Source: Ophiocordyceps camponoti-saundersi (nom. inval.) (taxonomy: Eukaryota; Ascomycota; Sordariomycetes; Hypocreales; Ophiocordycipitaceae). From it: DNA of 64,000 nucleotides. The translations under genes were made by a program, and so were the position numbers. The stretch spans positions 24,385 through 88,384 of the forward strand of contig PDHQ01000105.1 of assembly GCA_003339415.1 (NCBI GenBank), in the 5' to 3' direction. The stretch's first letter is position 1. Each line of letters begins with the position of its first letter. The notes beneath the pieces were generated by a model. It searched no databases and had not been told where the DNA came from. It saw only the letters and a list, made by a program, of their open reading frames with translations. Shown here in pieces: positions 12,501 to 23,130 of the stretch.

Positions 12501-14107
12501 TATCTCTTAAGAGATAAACTTATTAACTACTCTTCTTATCTCTTAAAGGATAAACTTATTAATTACTTTTCTTATCCCTTAAGGAATAAACTTATTAACT
12601 GCTCTCCTTATCTTTTAGGGGATAAATACTTATTATCTTAAGTATATTATTATTATCTTATATAGTATAGTTAATCTCCTTATCTTTTCGTACTTATATC
12701 GACGAAATATAGGACTTAACTTTTACTCCTTAAACTAAGATATAGATAAGACGCGTCTCTTTAATCTACTTAAAGCGCTATACGTAATAGTTAGCTTACT
12801 TCTCTTTAATTATCTTCTATAAGACTAACTTATTAATTACTTTTTTTATCCCTTAAAAGATAAACTTATTAACTGCTTTTCTTATCTTCTAAGAGATAAA
12901 TACTTATTATTTTAAGTATATCGTTATTATCTTATATAGTATAATTAATCTCCTTATTCTTTTATACTTATATTAATAAAATATAAGACTTAACTTCCGC
13001 TTCTTAAACTAAGATATAAATAAAACGCGTCTTTTTAATCTGCCTAAAGCGCTATACGCGATAATTAGCTTACTTCTCTTTAGTTATCTTCTATAAAACT
13101 AACTTATTAATTACTTTTCTTATTCCCTAAAGGATAAACTTATTAACTACTCTTTTTATCCCCTAAGGAATAAACTTATTAATTACTCTTTTTATCTTTT
13201 AGGGGATAAATACCTATTATCTTAAGTATATTATCGTTATCTTATATAATATAGTTAATCTCCTTATCTTTTTATACTTATATTAACGAAATATAAAACT
13301 TAACTCCTACTCTTTAGACTAAGATATAAATAAGACGCGTCTCTTTAATCTGCCTAAAGCGCTATATATAATAGTTAGCTTACTTCTCTTTAATTATCTT
13401 TTATAAAACTAACTTATTAACTACTCTTCTTATCTTTTAAGGAATAAACTTATTAACTACTCTTTTTATCCCTTAAGAGATAAACTTATTAACTACTCTC
13501 CTTATTCTTTAAGGGATAAATACTTATTATCTTAAGTATATTATTATTATCTTATATAGTATAGTTAATCTCCTTATTCTTTCGTACTTATATTAACGAA
13601 ATATAAGACTTAATTTCCGCTTCTTAAATTAAAATATAAATAAGACGCGTCTTTTTCGTCTACCTAAAGCGCTATACGCTGCCTTTCTTATCTCTAAGAA
13701 ATAAACCCGTTAACTTCTCTTCTTATCTCTTAGGGGATAAATACCTATTATCTTTAGTATATAATTATCGTTTTATATAATATAGTTAATCTCCTTATTT
13801 TTTTATACTTACGTTAATAAAATATAGAACTTAACTTCCGCTTTTTAAACTAAAATATAGATAAGATATATCTCTTTTATCTGCCCGAAGCGCTACACGC
13901 TACCCTTCTTATCTCTAAGAAATAAACCCGTTAACTCCTTTTCTTATCCCCTAAGGGATAAATACTTATTATCTCTAGTATATAGTTATTATCCTATATA
14001 ATATAGTTAATCTCCTTATCTTTTTATACCTATATCGATAAAATATAAGACTCGACTTCCGCTCCTTAAACTAAAATATAAATAAGACGCGTCTTTTTAG
14101 TTTACCT
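6506..14107 (+). repeat. composite satellite: 36-bp palindromic units plus about 230-bp spacers
   Basis: About 7.6 kb of tandem repeats. The basic unit is 36 bp, roughly TTAACTACTCTTCTTATC followed by CCTTAAGGGATAAACTTA. It contains the 18-bp palindrome TTATCCCTTAAGGGATAA. Runs of units (about 22 in the first run, down to one or two later) are separated by a conserved spacer beginning 'ggataaatac', with landmarks 'tatagttaatctccttat', 'aagatatagataagacgcgt', 'aaagcgctatacgcgatagt' and 'ttagcttacttctct'. Spacer starts lie near 7,330, 8,526, 8,943, 9,361, 9,633, 9,910, 10,253, 10,672, 10,947, 11,293, 11,747, 11,968, 12,242, 12,625, 12,898, 13,209, 13,521, 13,740 and 13,961. Variants are mainly transitions. 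No coding frame is evident. It could be pericentromeric or subtelomeric satellite; this is inference. Confidence 0.95.
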
Positions 14108-14275
14108 AAAGCGCTATACGCTTCTCTTTTATCTATTTAAAATACTATACGCGTTTCTTTTATTTATCCGAAATACTATACGCGTTTCTTTTATTTGCTT
14201 AAAATACTATACGCGTTTTTTTTATCTTTTCGAAATACTATACGCGTCTTTTTCCTTTGCCCGAAACGCTATACG
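14108..14275 (+). repeat. 31-bp tandem array derived from the satellite spacer
   Basis: Four to five units with a 31-bp period; 'actatacgcg' recurs near 14,144, 14,175, 14,206 and 14,237. The unit (aaatactatacgcgtttctt...) corresponds to the part of the satellite spacer that joins 'gacgcgtctcttt' to 'aaagcgctatacgcg', so a sub-segment of the spacer was amplified at the right edge of the satellite. Confidence 0.8.
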
Positions 14276-15222
14276 CTATAGCTATAATATTTCGCTTATT
14301 TCTCCTTTATTATTTTCTATTATAAGTTTATAATAATAATATAATTTACTAATATAAGGTTTAAACCTTCTTTGCTAGTTCTTATTATAGAAACTTACTA
14401 TAAGAGGTATAATAAGTATAGTAATAGATAATATATTCTTTAAAGATAGCCTTATATAGGTAAGTAAATAAGCTAAGATATATATTTTATATATATATTA
14501 CGTGCTTATAGTTATATAGCTTACGGCTATATTTATAATTTACTAACTAATTAGCTATTAAGGATATTTAAATATCTCTTTCTTTTACATATATATATAT
14601 TAGTTCCTTTTTAATTTTATCTTTAGTAAAGTTACTAATCGCCTTATTTATTTAAGTTTATATTATTATACGTAAATAATAGTAGAAAAATATATTCGCT
14701 TTCTATAATATATATCTTAATACCTAAAAGATTAAGTTAATAAATTTAGTAAATATTACTTATAAGATATTCGCCTTTAATAAGCGAGCTAGTTACTTAG
14801 CTATTTATAGTATAACTTTAGGATAACTTTAGTAAAAATTATAACCCTGCTTAATCCTTTCCTTAGCTAAAGTTATGCTTGCCTAAGCTTTAGTTAGATA
14901 AGATAAGGGAAATATATAAGTAAGTTTATTATAAAGGGACTTAGCACTTATTTTAAAGCTATCTATAAGTAGCGATTATAAGCTACCTTTTACTAAAGTT
15001 ATAATCTTAGATAGATTTTAACAAAATTAGAATATTATATTAAATAAAAAATAAACTAAGTAATTAATTTATATATCTAAAAGTTAGAATATAAGTAAGT
15101 ATATTATATATATATTTATATAAACTATAAATATAAAAAGCTTAACCTTTAATTTTTTAAGCTTAGAGGCTTTCCTTATATATATAATATATATATATAT
15201 ATAATTATACTTAAGGGCTAAC
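14276..15222. other. degraded AT-rich DNA, no gene
   Basis: Very AT-rich with several (TA)n runs, including one just before the half-LINE. Nothing else is recognisable. Confidence 0.5.
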
Positions 15223-15409
15223 TTTTATATATTCTACGGATCCCGCGCTTAAAGCGACGCGGATACGAACCTCTTATTCTTATATTATAAGCGGACTCCG
15301 CTTTTTCCGTTACCTTATAGCGATAGCCTTAAGCCGCGCCTAGAGCGGCTCTAAGGGGGAGGGTAACGCTATATAAGTTAATCGTAACTGCGAAAATTTT
15401 TTACCTAGA

Positions 15410-16970
15410 ATATAGCTCTACTCCGAATTATAGTAAGCTCGGACTTAAAAATTTACCGTACCTCTTACCTTATTAGAAGCTAAAGCGAGTATTAGTAAGA
15501 TTATTTCGGGGGACGCCTTAGTCTCTATATAGGTAATTATCGAATAAGTAGTAGAGTCCGAGAGGGTTTAGGGAGGCGCCTCCTTTACTCCGACTTTATC
15601 GATTAGTAATATTTTCTCGGCTATTATAGCCGCGGTTTCCTCTCTTTTTTATAGCTTTAAGGGGAGCGGAACTCCTCTAATATAAGCTATAGTTATAGCT
15701 AAAGCGCTAGAGAAAACTATTAAAAAATAAGTTCCTAGGCGATATAAGCGTTAGCTTATAATTTGCTTTAACTTTATCGCTACTCCGCTTTAAGTTTAAG
15801 GCCTTAAGGTAATTATAATAAGTATTAACCGTAAACTCCGCGGGTAAAGCTAAGCCCTTATTATAAGGAAACTACTTAGTAATAATATTACGGTAATATT
15901 CTAAGATACTATTTATAAGCTTTAGTCTAATTTAAAGTAGCTTTATATTATTTTCGGAGAAAAGGCACGCTTAACTAGCGGAGGTTATACTTTTATTATA
16001 AAAGGGGTATTAGCGTAAGCCTTATAATAAGGCAGGAAGGAGGCTTTTTAAAAAGAGATTAAGTTTTCGAATAAGGTTTTAATAATATAACTATACGCGA
16101 AAAGATACTATTTAAGAACTTAGCGGAGTTTCCTTATAATTATAATTAATAGCGTAACGGATATAAACTAAATTTATAATAGGGGTATAATAATATAAGC
16201 GGAGATTTTTAATACGGAACTATATAAGCTAGAAGTTTAACCCCGGTAATATTTTAAGTATTACTAGCTTAGATATATCGCTAAATACTATATAGCGAAG
16301 CTATAATATAGCTAGTACTCCGCCTCTCCGTATACGGAGGGCGAGTTAGCTTACCTTATAGCGTATAGAAAGAGATTATACTATTACCCTCTCTATCGGG
16401 GGACTTACCCTAGGTAAAGTTAACTTTACCTTAAAATAAAAGTAACGTAAGATTAGGCGAAGAATATTTATATTTCCTAACCTTAAAAATTTATAAATTA
16501 GAATTTTATATATATTACCCCTCTTCCCCTTTTAGCGCTAACTAGAGTCTAATAGTAGCTAGGGCGGAAACGCTAGAGAGCGAATATAGTAGCTCCGCCT
16601 CTAACCCTCTCTCTAAACTTATCCGTAGCTCCGCTACGATAATTAAGCCGCCTTTCGGGATTAGCTATTATAGGGTCCGTTATAAGCTAGTAAAACCTCT
16701 ATATATTTCTTAATTACGTTAATAAAGCCTTAATTAAACGGATTATTTAGGACGCTATAATTAAGCGCGGAGATTTAGTTTATAGTAACGACGATACTTA
16801 GGAAGATAAGTAGCTATATAAACTCCGTACCGGACCCGGACTACGCGCACTCTTACTACCGCGGACTCCGCTCCGGAGGATATATCGGCTTCCTAATTAC
16901 TTATTATTACTAAACCTATCTAAGGTATAGAGTGCTAGGTGCGGACTTAGTCCGGCCCTAAACTAAGGTA
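15410..16970 (+). pseudogene. decayed LINE ORF1 (Gag-like, zinc-knuckle) of half-LINE copy 1
   Basis: RIP-damaged coding frame, readable when TAA/TAG are taken as former Gln or Trp codons. Around 16,245-16,290 the frame reads Y-F-K-Y-Y-x-L-R-Y-I-A-K-Y-Y, which fits a CX2CX4HX4C knuckle in which Cys (TGY) and His (CAY) codons became Tyr (TAY). Two further knuckle-like blocks follow, to about 16,415. Downstream is a Pro-rich region and a basic C-terminal part. In Tad-type LINEs ORF1 is an RNA-binding Gag-like protein with such knuckles in this order; the assignment rests on that pattern. The original start is not visible because ATG codons are gone, so both ends are approximate. It cannot be expressed as a full protein now. 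Confidence 0.7.
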
Positions 16971-17071
16971 ACGCTTAAGGGGAGGGTTTTACTTTAAGTT
17001 CTTAGGTTTTTCCTACCCTTAGAATATATATAGGATAGTTCTAGGCTAAATTAAGCATACTAGTATACGAA

Positions 17072-17096
<25 letters not shown>
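17072..17096 (+). repeat. ATT trinucleotide tail of half-LINE copy 1
   Basis: About eight TAT/ATT repeats at the right end of the element. Copy 3 has about five and copy 2 only two or three, so length varies between copies, as for tails of some non-LTR retrotransposons. Confidence 0.75.
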
Positions 17097-17098
<2 letters not shown>

Positions 17099-17103
<5 letters not shown>

Positions 17104-17379
17104 AAATAGCGGTTTTTAAAGAAAGGCTTTTAAGAATAAAGATACTAGCTTCTAAGCTAGCGATATACTAAGTAGGATTATTTTATTATTATTAGGGAAT
17201 CTAAACGAATATATATATCTTTATATTAAAGTTTTCCTTCTATATTTAATAACCCCCTTAATTATATCTTACTTACTTATAATTATATAAATTAAAGTTA
17301 GTTTTTTTTTTCTAATATTACTCTTATAGCTATAAGGCTAAGGACTAACTAAAATAATAATAAAGTATTCTTATAAAAG
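17099..17379. other. degraded AT-rich DNA, no feature seen
   Basis: About 280 bp between the half-LINE tail and repeat G. No gene is recognisable. Confidence 0.5.
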
Positions 17380-17565
17380 TAACTTATTATAAAGTTAATA
17401 GTAGCACTAATAAAGGTATTAAAATTCCTAATACTTATAACTATAATAATAATTCTGCTAAGTTTATTTTATAAGACTATATTTTAAGAAGTAAGGTTAG
17501 TAGCGCTAACTAACTAAGAGGGAGGCTTATAAGGTAGGCCGTATAATACTAGATACTTCCGCGCT
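17380..17565. repeat. dispersed repeat family G, copy 1
   Basis: About 180 bp matching 35,935-36,115. Shared landmarks are 'taatagtagcactaataaag', 'ttcctaatac', 'gtagcgctaactaa' and 'taagaggga'. It is non-coding and could be part of an LTR, but the class is not determined. Confidence 0.65.
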
Positions 17566-17719
17566 ATAATAACGCTTTTACTATCCTTCCCTATTTCCCC
17601 GAATAGCTTATCGGCAGTTACCTTAAAGTAAATAGAATCTAGCGTTTTTACTATAATTATACTATTAACTACCTTACCGTATTCTTTAACACTACTAATT
17701 ATAAGCTTAAAGTACTAGT
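17566..17719. other. degraded DNA, no feature seen
   Basis: Short stretch between repeats G and C with no recognisable content. Confidence 0.4.
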
Positions 17720-18010
17720 TATTCTTACCTTCGTTAATATATCTTCTTAAAAGTTCTACTATAGTTTAATATAAGGTAGCTAATAAACTAAATATATAGG
17801 AATAGCTTTAAGGACGATTTATTAGTATATCTTATTTCTTTTAGCGTAATTAGCTAACTAGATAACGAACTTAAAGCCGAGTTTACTAATAATCTCTTAG
17901 TTAATACTTATTATATTTACTCCGTAGTAGGTAATATTCTTTCTTAGCTATTAGAAAGATATCGATTAGTTATTATTATCCTTAGCTAAGAAGTATTTTA
18001 CTTACTTAGA
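17720..18010 (+). repeat. dispersed repeat family C, copy 1, left part
   Basis: Matches 27,085-27,375. Shared blocks: 'aaggtagctaataaact', 'ttagtatatc', 'gcgtaattagcta', 'gtaatattctttcttagcta' (copy 2 has the same block with C/T changes) and 'acttactt'. Homology stops at about 18,010 and resumes at about 19,035, so the copy is split by an insertion. Confidence 0.75.
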
Positions 18011-19034
18011 CTTAATATTATTAAGGAATCTTACGATACCTTATAGCCTTATGCTGCCCTTATAGCCTTATCCTAATATATATATAGCTTACTTAAGTTA
18101 TAAGGACCCTTTATATAAAATCTTTCTTATCTTATAACTCCTTACTTTACTTTTTATATTTCTTATTTATTACTTTATATATTCGAATAAGTATTTAGTT
18201 TTTAGATATTTACCCTTTTTATATATCGTATATAAGAGGGTATCGCAATAATAAGTATACTCCTTTTTAAGATCCCTTAATATTAGTATTAGATAGCCCG
18301 TCTAATAAATATATCTTTAATCTTATTAGTATAATCGCGCTTACTAAAGCGCTATTACTATAAAAGGTAACGAATAAGTATAATAATTTTATACTTATAA
18401 TAATAAAGAAGCTAACTTAGCTACCGAGCTATAGGGATAAAGAAAAAGAGGCCTCCTAGTTTCGCGGAAGTAACGGGCACTCTTACTTATATATATATAT
18501 AGCCCTTATAGAGAAGACTATTTTAAGGAAGTATATAGGACTATCCGGTCCGTATAAGCTTATAGGGACCTGCTAAGTTATACAAGCCGGTTAGGATTAT
18601 AAGGTCTAGAAAAGTTATTTAATCTTACTTACTTAATTTAATAAATCTAATTAATTAATATTCGCTTAGCTAGAGGGGGCTAAAGGACTTAAGAAGGGTT
18701 AGATTTATACTTATAAGAAGGGGTTAATTTCCTACTTTTAGTAAAAAGACCTAAGGTAGCTGTAAGCCCTTCTATATAAAGTTAGTCGCCGTGAGCGTAT
18801 TCGGACTTAGCAAGGTAAGGCTACCTGCTACGGATTCCTTCCTCCCTTAGCCCCTTTAATTCTATATCTTTTAAATTTCTAAGAATTATACGGAATTACC
18901 CCTTTATCCCTTTTTCCCTTTTTCTTCTTCTTTTTCCTTTTTTCGGGAGTATCCTTTTAACCCCGCTAAACTAGCTTAGTTACGTGAGTGCCTACTAGGT
19001 TTATCCTTAATAGTAAGCTTCGTCTATAATTACT
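18011..19034. mobile_element. about 1.0-kb insertion splitting family C copy 1
   Basis: This segment is absent from family C copy 2, whose two parts are contiguous around 27,375-27,415. It contains repeat D copy 2. A pyrimidine-rich block with TTC/CTT runs lies at 18,840-18,960. No transposase-like frame was found. It is probably a nested element with the D unit as a terminal or internal repeat; that identity is inference. Confidence 0.55.
18468..18725. repeat. dispersed repeat family D, copy 2 (LTR-like)
   Basis: Matches 5,434-5,690 in the same orientation, from 'gcggaagtaacgggcac' through a (TA)n TATA-like block, 'ctaattaatta' and 'gctagagggggctaaa'. Only one D copy is seen inside the 1.0-kb insertion, so it would be a solo LTR if it is an LTR at all. 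Confidence 0.6.
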
Positions 19035-19210
19035 TTTTAGCCCGACTACTTCTATAATAAGAGAAATCTTAAATTATTCTATAGCTTTTTCTTAAAAGAT
19101 CTATAATTATGCTAGGAAGCTTATTTATAAACTTATTACTTAGATAGCTTTAAAGTAACTTTTTAAATCTTATAATATTATTATAAGTTCTTATTATTAA
19201 ATTCTATTTA
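19035..19210 (+). repeat. dispersed repeat family C, copy 1, right part
   Basis: Matches 27,415-27,590; shared landmarks are 'ataagagaaatcttaaatta', 'ttataaacttattacttaga' and 'tagctttaaagta'. It completes the element interrupted at 18,010. Confidence 0.7.
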
Positions 19211-19379
19211 TAAAATATCTTTATAAAATATACTATAACCTAATTTTCTATTATAAGCTATTAGGCGTATAGTTTTACTTATTATAACGTTTAACCTTAT
19301 AGGAAATTTACTTAAGTAATACTTCTATATTTTTAAAATTTAGCTAAATATTACGCTAGTATTTAGTACTAATATTAAG

Positions 19380-19785
19380 GTTATAGAAACCTATTAACTG
19401 CTCCTTTTATAAATTATAGGATAAGCTAGGTAACTGCCTTTTTTCTCCTTTAAGGTTAAACTTACTAACTACTTTTCTTTCTCTTAGGCATAAACTTATT
19501 TTTATTTACTACTCTTCTTATCCCTAAAAAGATAAACTTATTTACTTTATTCTTATTCCCTAAGAGATAAACCCTTTTACTTATAAACTTATTTACTCCT
19601 TTTCCTATCCCCTATTAAATAAACCCGTTTATTTATAAACTTACTTACTTCTTTTCTTATTCTCTAAGCTATAAACTTATTTATTACTATTTTTATTCCT
19701 TAAAAAATAAACTCCCTAATTACTCTTATCTTTTTTAAGATAAACTTATTTACTATACTCCTTATCCCTTAGGGGTTAGGTTAAA
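19380..19785 (+). repeat. decayed fragment of the 36-bp satellite
   Basis: About ten irregular units with the satellite pattern ('tattaactgct', 'cttatccc', 'gataaactta'), including deletions and altered spacing. It is 5 kb from the main array and lacks the long spacer, so it is an isolated older or degenerate patch. It ends next to a 9-C run (19,803-19,811). Confidence 0.8.
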
Positions 19786-20044
19786 AGCGATACTTATATA
19801 AACCCCCCCCCTTAACTTTCTATCTTTATAGCGAAAATAGAATTAGCCCTTAGCCTTTTAAGCTATTTTATTATTAGCCTCCGCTTTAGCTTTTATTTCG
19901 AGCCTTAACTTCGCTATTATAATCGCCTCCTTTTAAAAAGAATAAACCTCTTTATTTAAATTAGATCTTCTATTAATTAATAAAATATCTTAAAGTAAGT
20001 ATTTTAGTAAGATTAAAGCTAATAAATTAGTTATTAATATAATA

Positions 20045-20670
20045 TTTTAACGGGGAAAGAAAGATACTTTAAGTAAGTATAATAGATACCTAAGGGGCGT
20101 AACTTCTTATATAATTAAAATTTTTAACTAATATAAGGGGGGATCTTTAGCTATAGGGGGAAAAGCCGTATAATAATTCTCTATAAGGAAAATAATAAAA
20201 AGTTAGTTTTCTATATAAAAATAAGAGAAAGAAGTAATATAAAAGTAAAAACTATTTAATTAAATACTAAAAATTTCGAAAAGGGTATTTAAATTAGTAA
20301 TTTATAGTATAAAAGTATAAAGTTTAAAATAAAGTTATAATTCTATTTAGTAGAGTTTTTACTATAAGTTCTCTCTAAGACTTAACTTATAATATATAAC
20401 TTTTATTATAGCTCTAAAAATAAGGTTAAGAGCTAATTACTTACTTAATTTATCCTTTTTCGAGGGAAACTAATTTATACTATATACTTAATTATAGCCC
20501 CTATCTTAGCTTAACTACCCTTATATATTAACTTTTAGCAGCTTTTAGGAAAAGAAGAAAGGGTTTAGGAACTATTTAATTAAACTTTTTATAAGTCCTT
20601 AATAATTCCCTAGCTAAGGTAAGCGCTTATATTTCTTTTAGCGTCCCTATCTCCGCCGCTAAACTCCTCC
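20045..20670. repeat. dispersed repeat family B, copy 3
   Basis: Near-complete B copy. Left end 'ttttaacggggaaag', then 'ctttaagtaagtataataga', 'aggggcgtaacttctta', 'taatataagggg' and the shared core with two 'aactatttaatt' blocks. The right end 'tccgccgctaaa' is an inverted match of the left end seen in copies 1 and 6 ('tttagcgg'). No ORF is evident. The features fit a non-autonomous DNA transposon with short terminal inverted repeats. Confidence 0.7.
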
Positions 20671-22329
20671 CTAAGCGCGTGCCGTAATAATAAGTAATTA
20701 GCCCTTTTTCTTAGGTAATAACTAACTTTTTCTTATAACTTAAATAAGGTGCGTATAAGCGCGATAAAATAAAGGCGGAAAAGACTCTTAGTAAAGAAAA
20801 TAATAAAGGAAACTCTAGTTACTTCTCCTTAGGGTTTAACTCTTAGATCTATTAACTCTAGCGTTCGCGCTAACCGCCTACTAGTAGTATATCTCTCTTA
20901 AGTCCCTTCTCTCGCTCTTATCGTTACTTAATTAAATAGTTATCGATAGCCTTATTAATCTCGGCCTATATACTAGGGTATATAAGCCTCGGGGGCTATA
21001 AGCTAATAAAAAAACTAGTTTTTAAGATTATTAAGATTATTTTTAGTTTTTAAAGCTAGTCTCTAATAAATACGCGTCCGGTATATATTATAATAAATCC
21101 GGCTATATTAAGTATAATATGCCTTCCTTATTATATAGGTCCGTAACTCTTAGTTTAAGTTATATAATTCTTATAACGCTTAACTTTTTTAACCTTAAAG
21201 CTAAGCGGGTTTAGATTAATTAGTTCTTAGCCTATATTTATAGCTATAAGTTCTTCGCTAAGCTAAACTATAAGGTTCTTACCTAAGGTAAAATAAGTAA
21301 AGCGTATTAATTTTAGCGTTCCTATATCTTTTTCCTCCCCTTTTCTTTTAGGGGCTATTTTCTATAACGTAGGGTTCTTAATTAAATAGTTACGCTTTAT
21401 TAACTTCTTTATCCTTACGCTACGCCTTAGAGAGAAAGCTAGCTATATCGGGGCCGGGTTTAATTTTATAGGTATTTTCTTCCCCGTAATAAGTTTCTTA
21501 AGCTATAATATGCCCGTTAATTCTTAAAAGATTATTTTCTTTATTTTAGTTATTTCCTCTCTAGTTATAGCGGTATTAGGCGCCTTAGTTACCTTATCTT
21601 CTTTCCTCGTATTCTTTATAGCGCTCGTCTCTTATCTAAGTCTTTCTAAAATTAGGGGGTTTTTAGATCTAAAAGAAGATAAAAGGCTAGATATTAGAAC
21701 TATTTAATTATTAGTCGGGCCTTTTATAGTCTTATCCTCGGGAAAGTCCTCGTCGTTTTCCTCCCTAACCTCTTCCTTATCTAGAGCCTTATTATCCCTA
21801 GCCCCTTCGCCCCTATTAAAATTATTAATATCGATTTTTTATAATTCTTCCTAATCTCCCTAAGGCTATCTTCTAACTTTAGTAGCGCCTAAGTATAGTA
21901 TTATAATATAGCTCTTTATTATAAAGTTATTAGTAAGGGTCTTAAGCGTAATAGTTCGGTATCTTTTAAGGATCTAATAGTAGGGGATAGTAGCCTTAGG
22001 GCATAGGCCCCTAAGCGTTATTAAGCTTACTTCTAGCTTTATTAAGAGATCTTCGCCGCCCTCTTAGTTCCTTAGTTTAAATTTATAACTATTTCCTAAG
22101 AAGTTAAACTATTCTAACTTTCGGATACTTAGTTTATTTGCCCTAATAGTATATAGGTTACTAGTTATCTAAGCGATTAATTTATCGTAGTTATTACTAT
22201 TATTATTCTCGGTTTATATAGCTTAGTTTTATAAGAGAATACGGGAATCTAAGGGGGTCTTAAGATCTTTTTTAAATTATTTAACGCTTAATCCTCGCTT
22301 ATTTAATAAGCTATTAATATATACGTTAA
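20671..22329. other. degraded DNA, unrecognised
   Basis: About 1.66 kb with moderate GC and several stretches of reduced stop density on either strand. It is probably decayed coding sequence continuous with the minus-strand ORF to its right, but nothing could be read with confidence. Confidence 0.4.
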
Positions 22330-23130
22330 GTTTAAGACTAATAAAGCTATAGGCTTAGTATTATAATATAGAAAGGGCTAGGTATTTATATTTATACGCT
22401 CCTTTCTATCGCGTCCTAAGAATAATAATAAAATTAAAGGGGCAGTCTTTCTAAAACTTGCTTAAGATATCTCTCTATACGGCTATTACCTTTTTCGATT
22501 AAGGCACTTACTTTAGCTCTATTAAGTTAAAAAAATAAAGTACTTAGGCTTATTAATCTTAAAAAAAGCTGCCTTAATAATACCTAATATCGGTCCTATC
22601 TGCTTTAAAATTAACTATATTACTTAGAAGGGGGTAACTATTTATTTTCTACTTTAAGTTAAACCTAAGTATAATATAATAAAGTTTTTTCTTAAATAGT
22701 ATATTAATAGTCTCGTTTACGGTAGTAGGTATCGTAATTATTATAAGAATCATAAATAAGTATACTTTATTCTAGATTCCCTTATTTAAGATTTTTATTA
22801 TAGCTCTTAGCTTAAAGCTAATTACTTATAATTATCTTTATACTTTAAAAATAAAACGCCTTATATTATCTACGTAGCTATTTTAGTTTTAGATATTATT
22901 AAATAGGATAATATTAGCGATCTCCTCGCTAGCTTAAAATATATATAAGTATTTAATTATATTTATAAAAAGCTTAATACGTTCCTTTAGCTAAACTATT
23001 CGTCCTATAAACTAAGGGGGCTATTTATACTTAAAGGTTCGCGCGAGCTTAGGAGTTACCGCCGAGAAAGGGAGATTAGGCGATATAGGCCCTATCGTTA
23101 CTTTACTATAAAATATTACTATAGTAATAA
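22330..23130 (-). pseudogene. decayed ORF of unknown function, minus strand
   Basis: On the minus strand a frame of about 260 codons is interrupted only by TAA/TAG, which RIP makes from CAA, CAG or TGG, and stop density is well below that of neighbouring frames. Readable stretches include N-I-R-R-F-I-F-K-V-x-R near 22,840 and a Pro/Ser-containing N-proximal part near 23,090. Lys, Asn and Ile are inflated, as expected when Glu/Gly, Asp/Ser and Val/Thr codons are mutated. I do not recognise a family. A transposable-element protein is likely from the context. The ends are approximate. Confidence 0.45.

Larger units (their letters stand above)
15223..17098 (+). mobile_element. ORF1-only LINE-like element ('half-LINE'), family A copy 1
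   Basis: 1.87-kb element, markedly richer in GC than its surroundings. It shares both ends with copies at 24,679-26,545 (inverted) and 50,212-52,087: left end 'tatattctacggatcccgcg', right end 'catactagtatacgaatatt' followed by a variable ATT-type tail (17,072-17,096, the longest of the three). Inside is one degraded Gag-like ORF with zinc knuckles (separate entry). There is no room for, and no trace of, an endonuclease/reverse transcriptase ORF before the tail. Copies differ mainly by C/T and G/A changes. A microsatellite-like 3' tail plus ORF1 are non-LTR retrotransposon traits; that it moved with the machinery of a partner LINE is inference. Confidence 0.8.

Noticed and set aside
6506..14107. 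CRISPR array
   Set aside because: Regular units with a palindrome suggested it, but the units are contiguous with no unique spacers, the longer interspersed segment is the same each time, and no cas genes are present. It is a satellite.
15300..17060. rRNA or tRNA gene, because of the higher GC
   Set aside because: The GC-rich part translates into one frame with zinc-knuckle spacing and recurs three times with shared ends. No RNA gene motif was seen.
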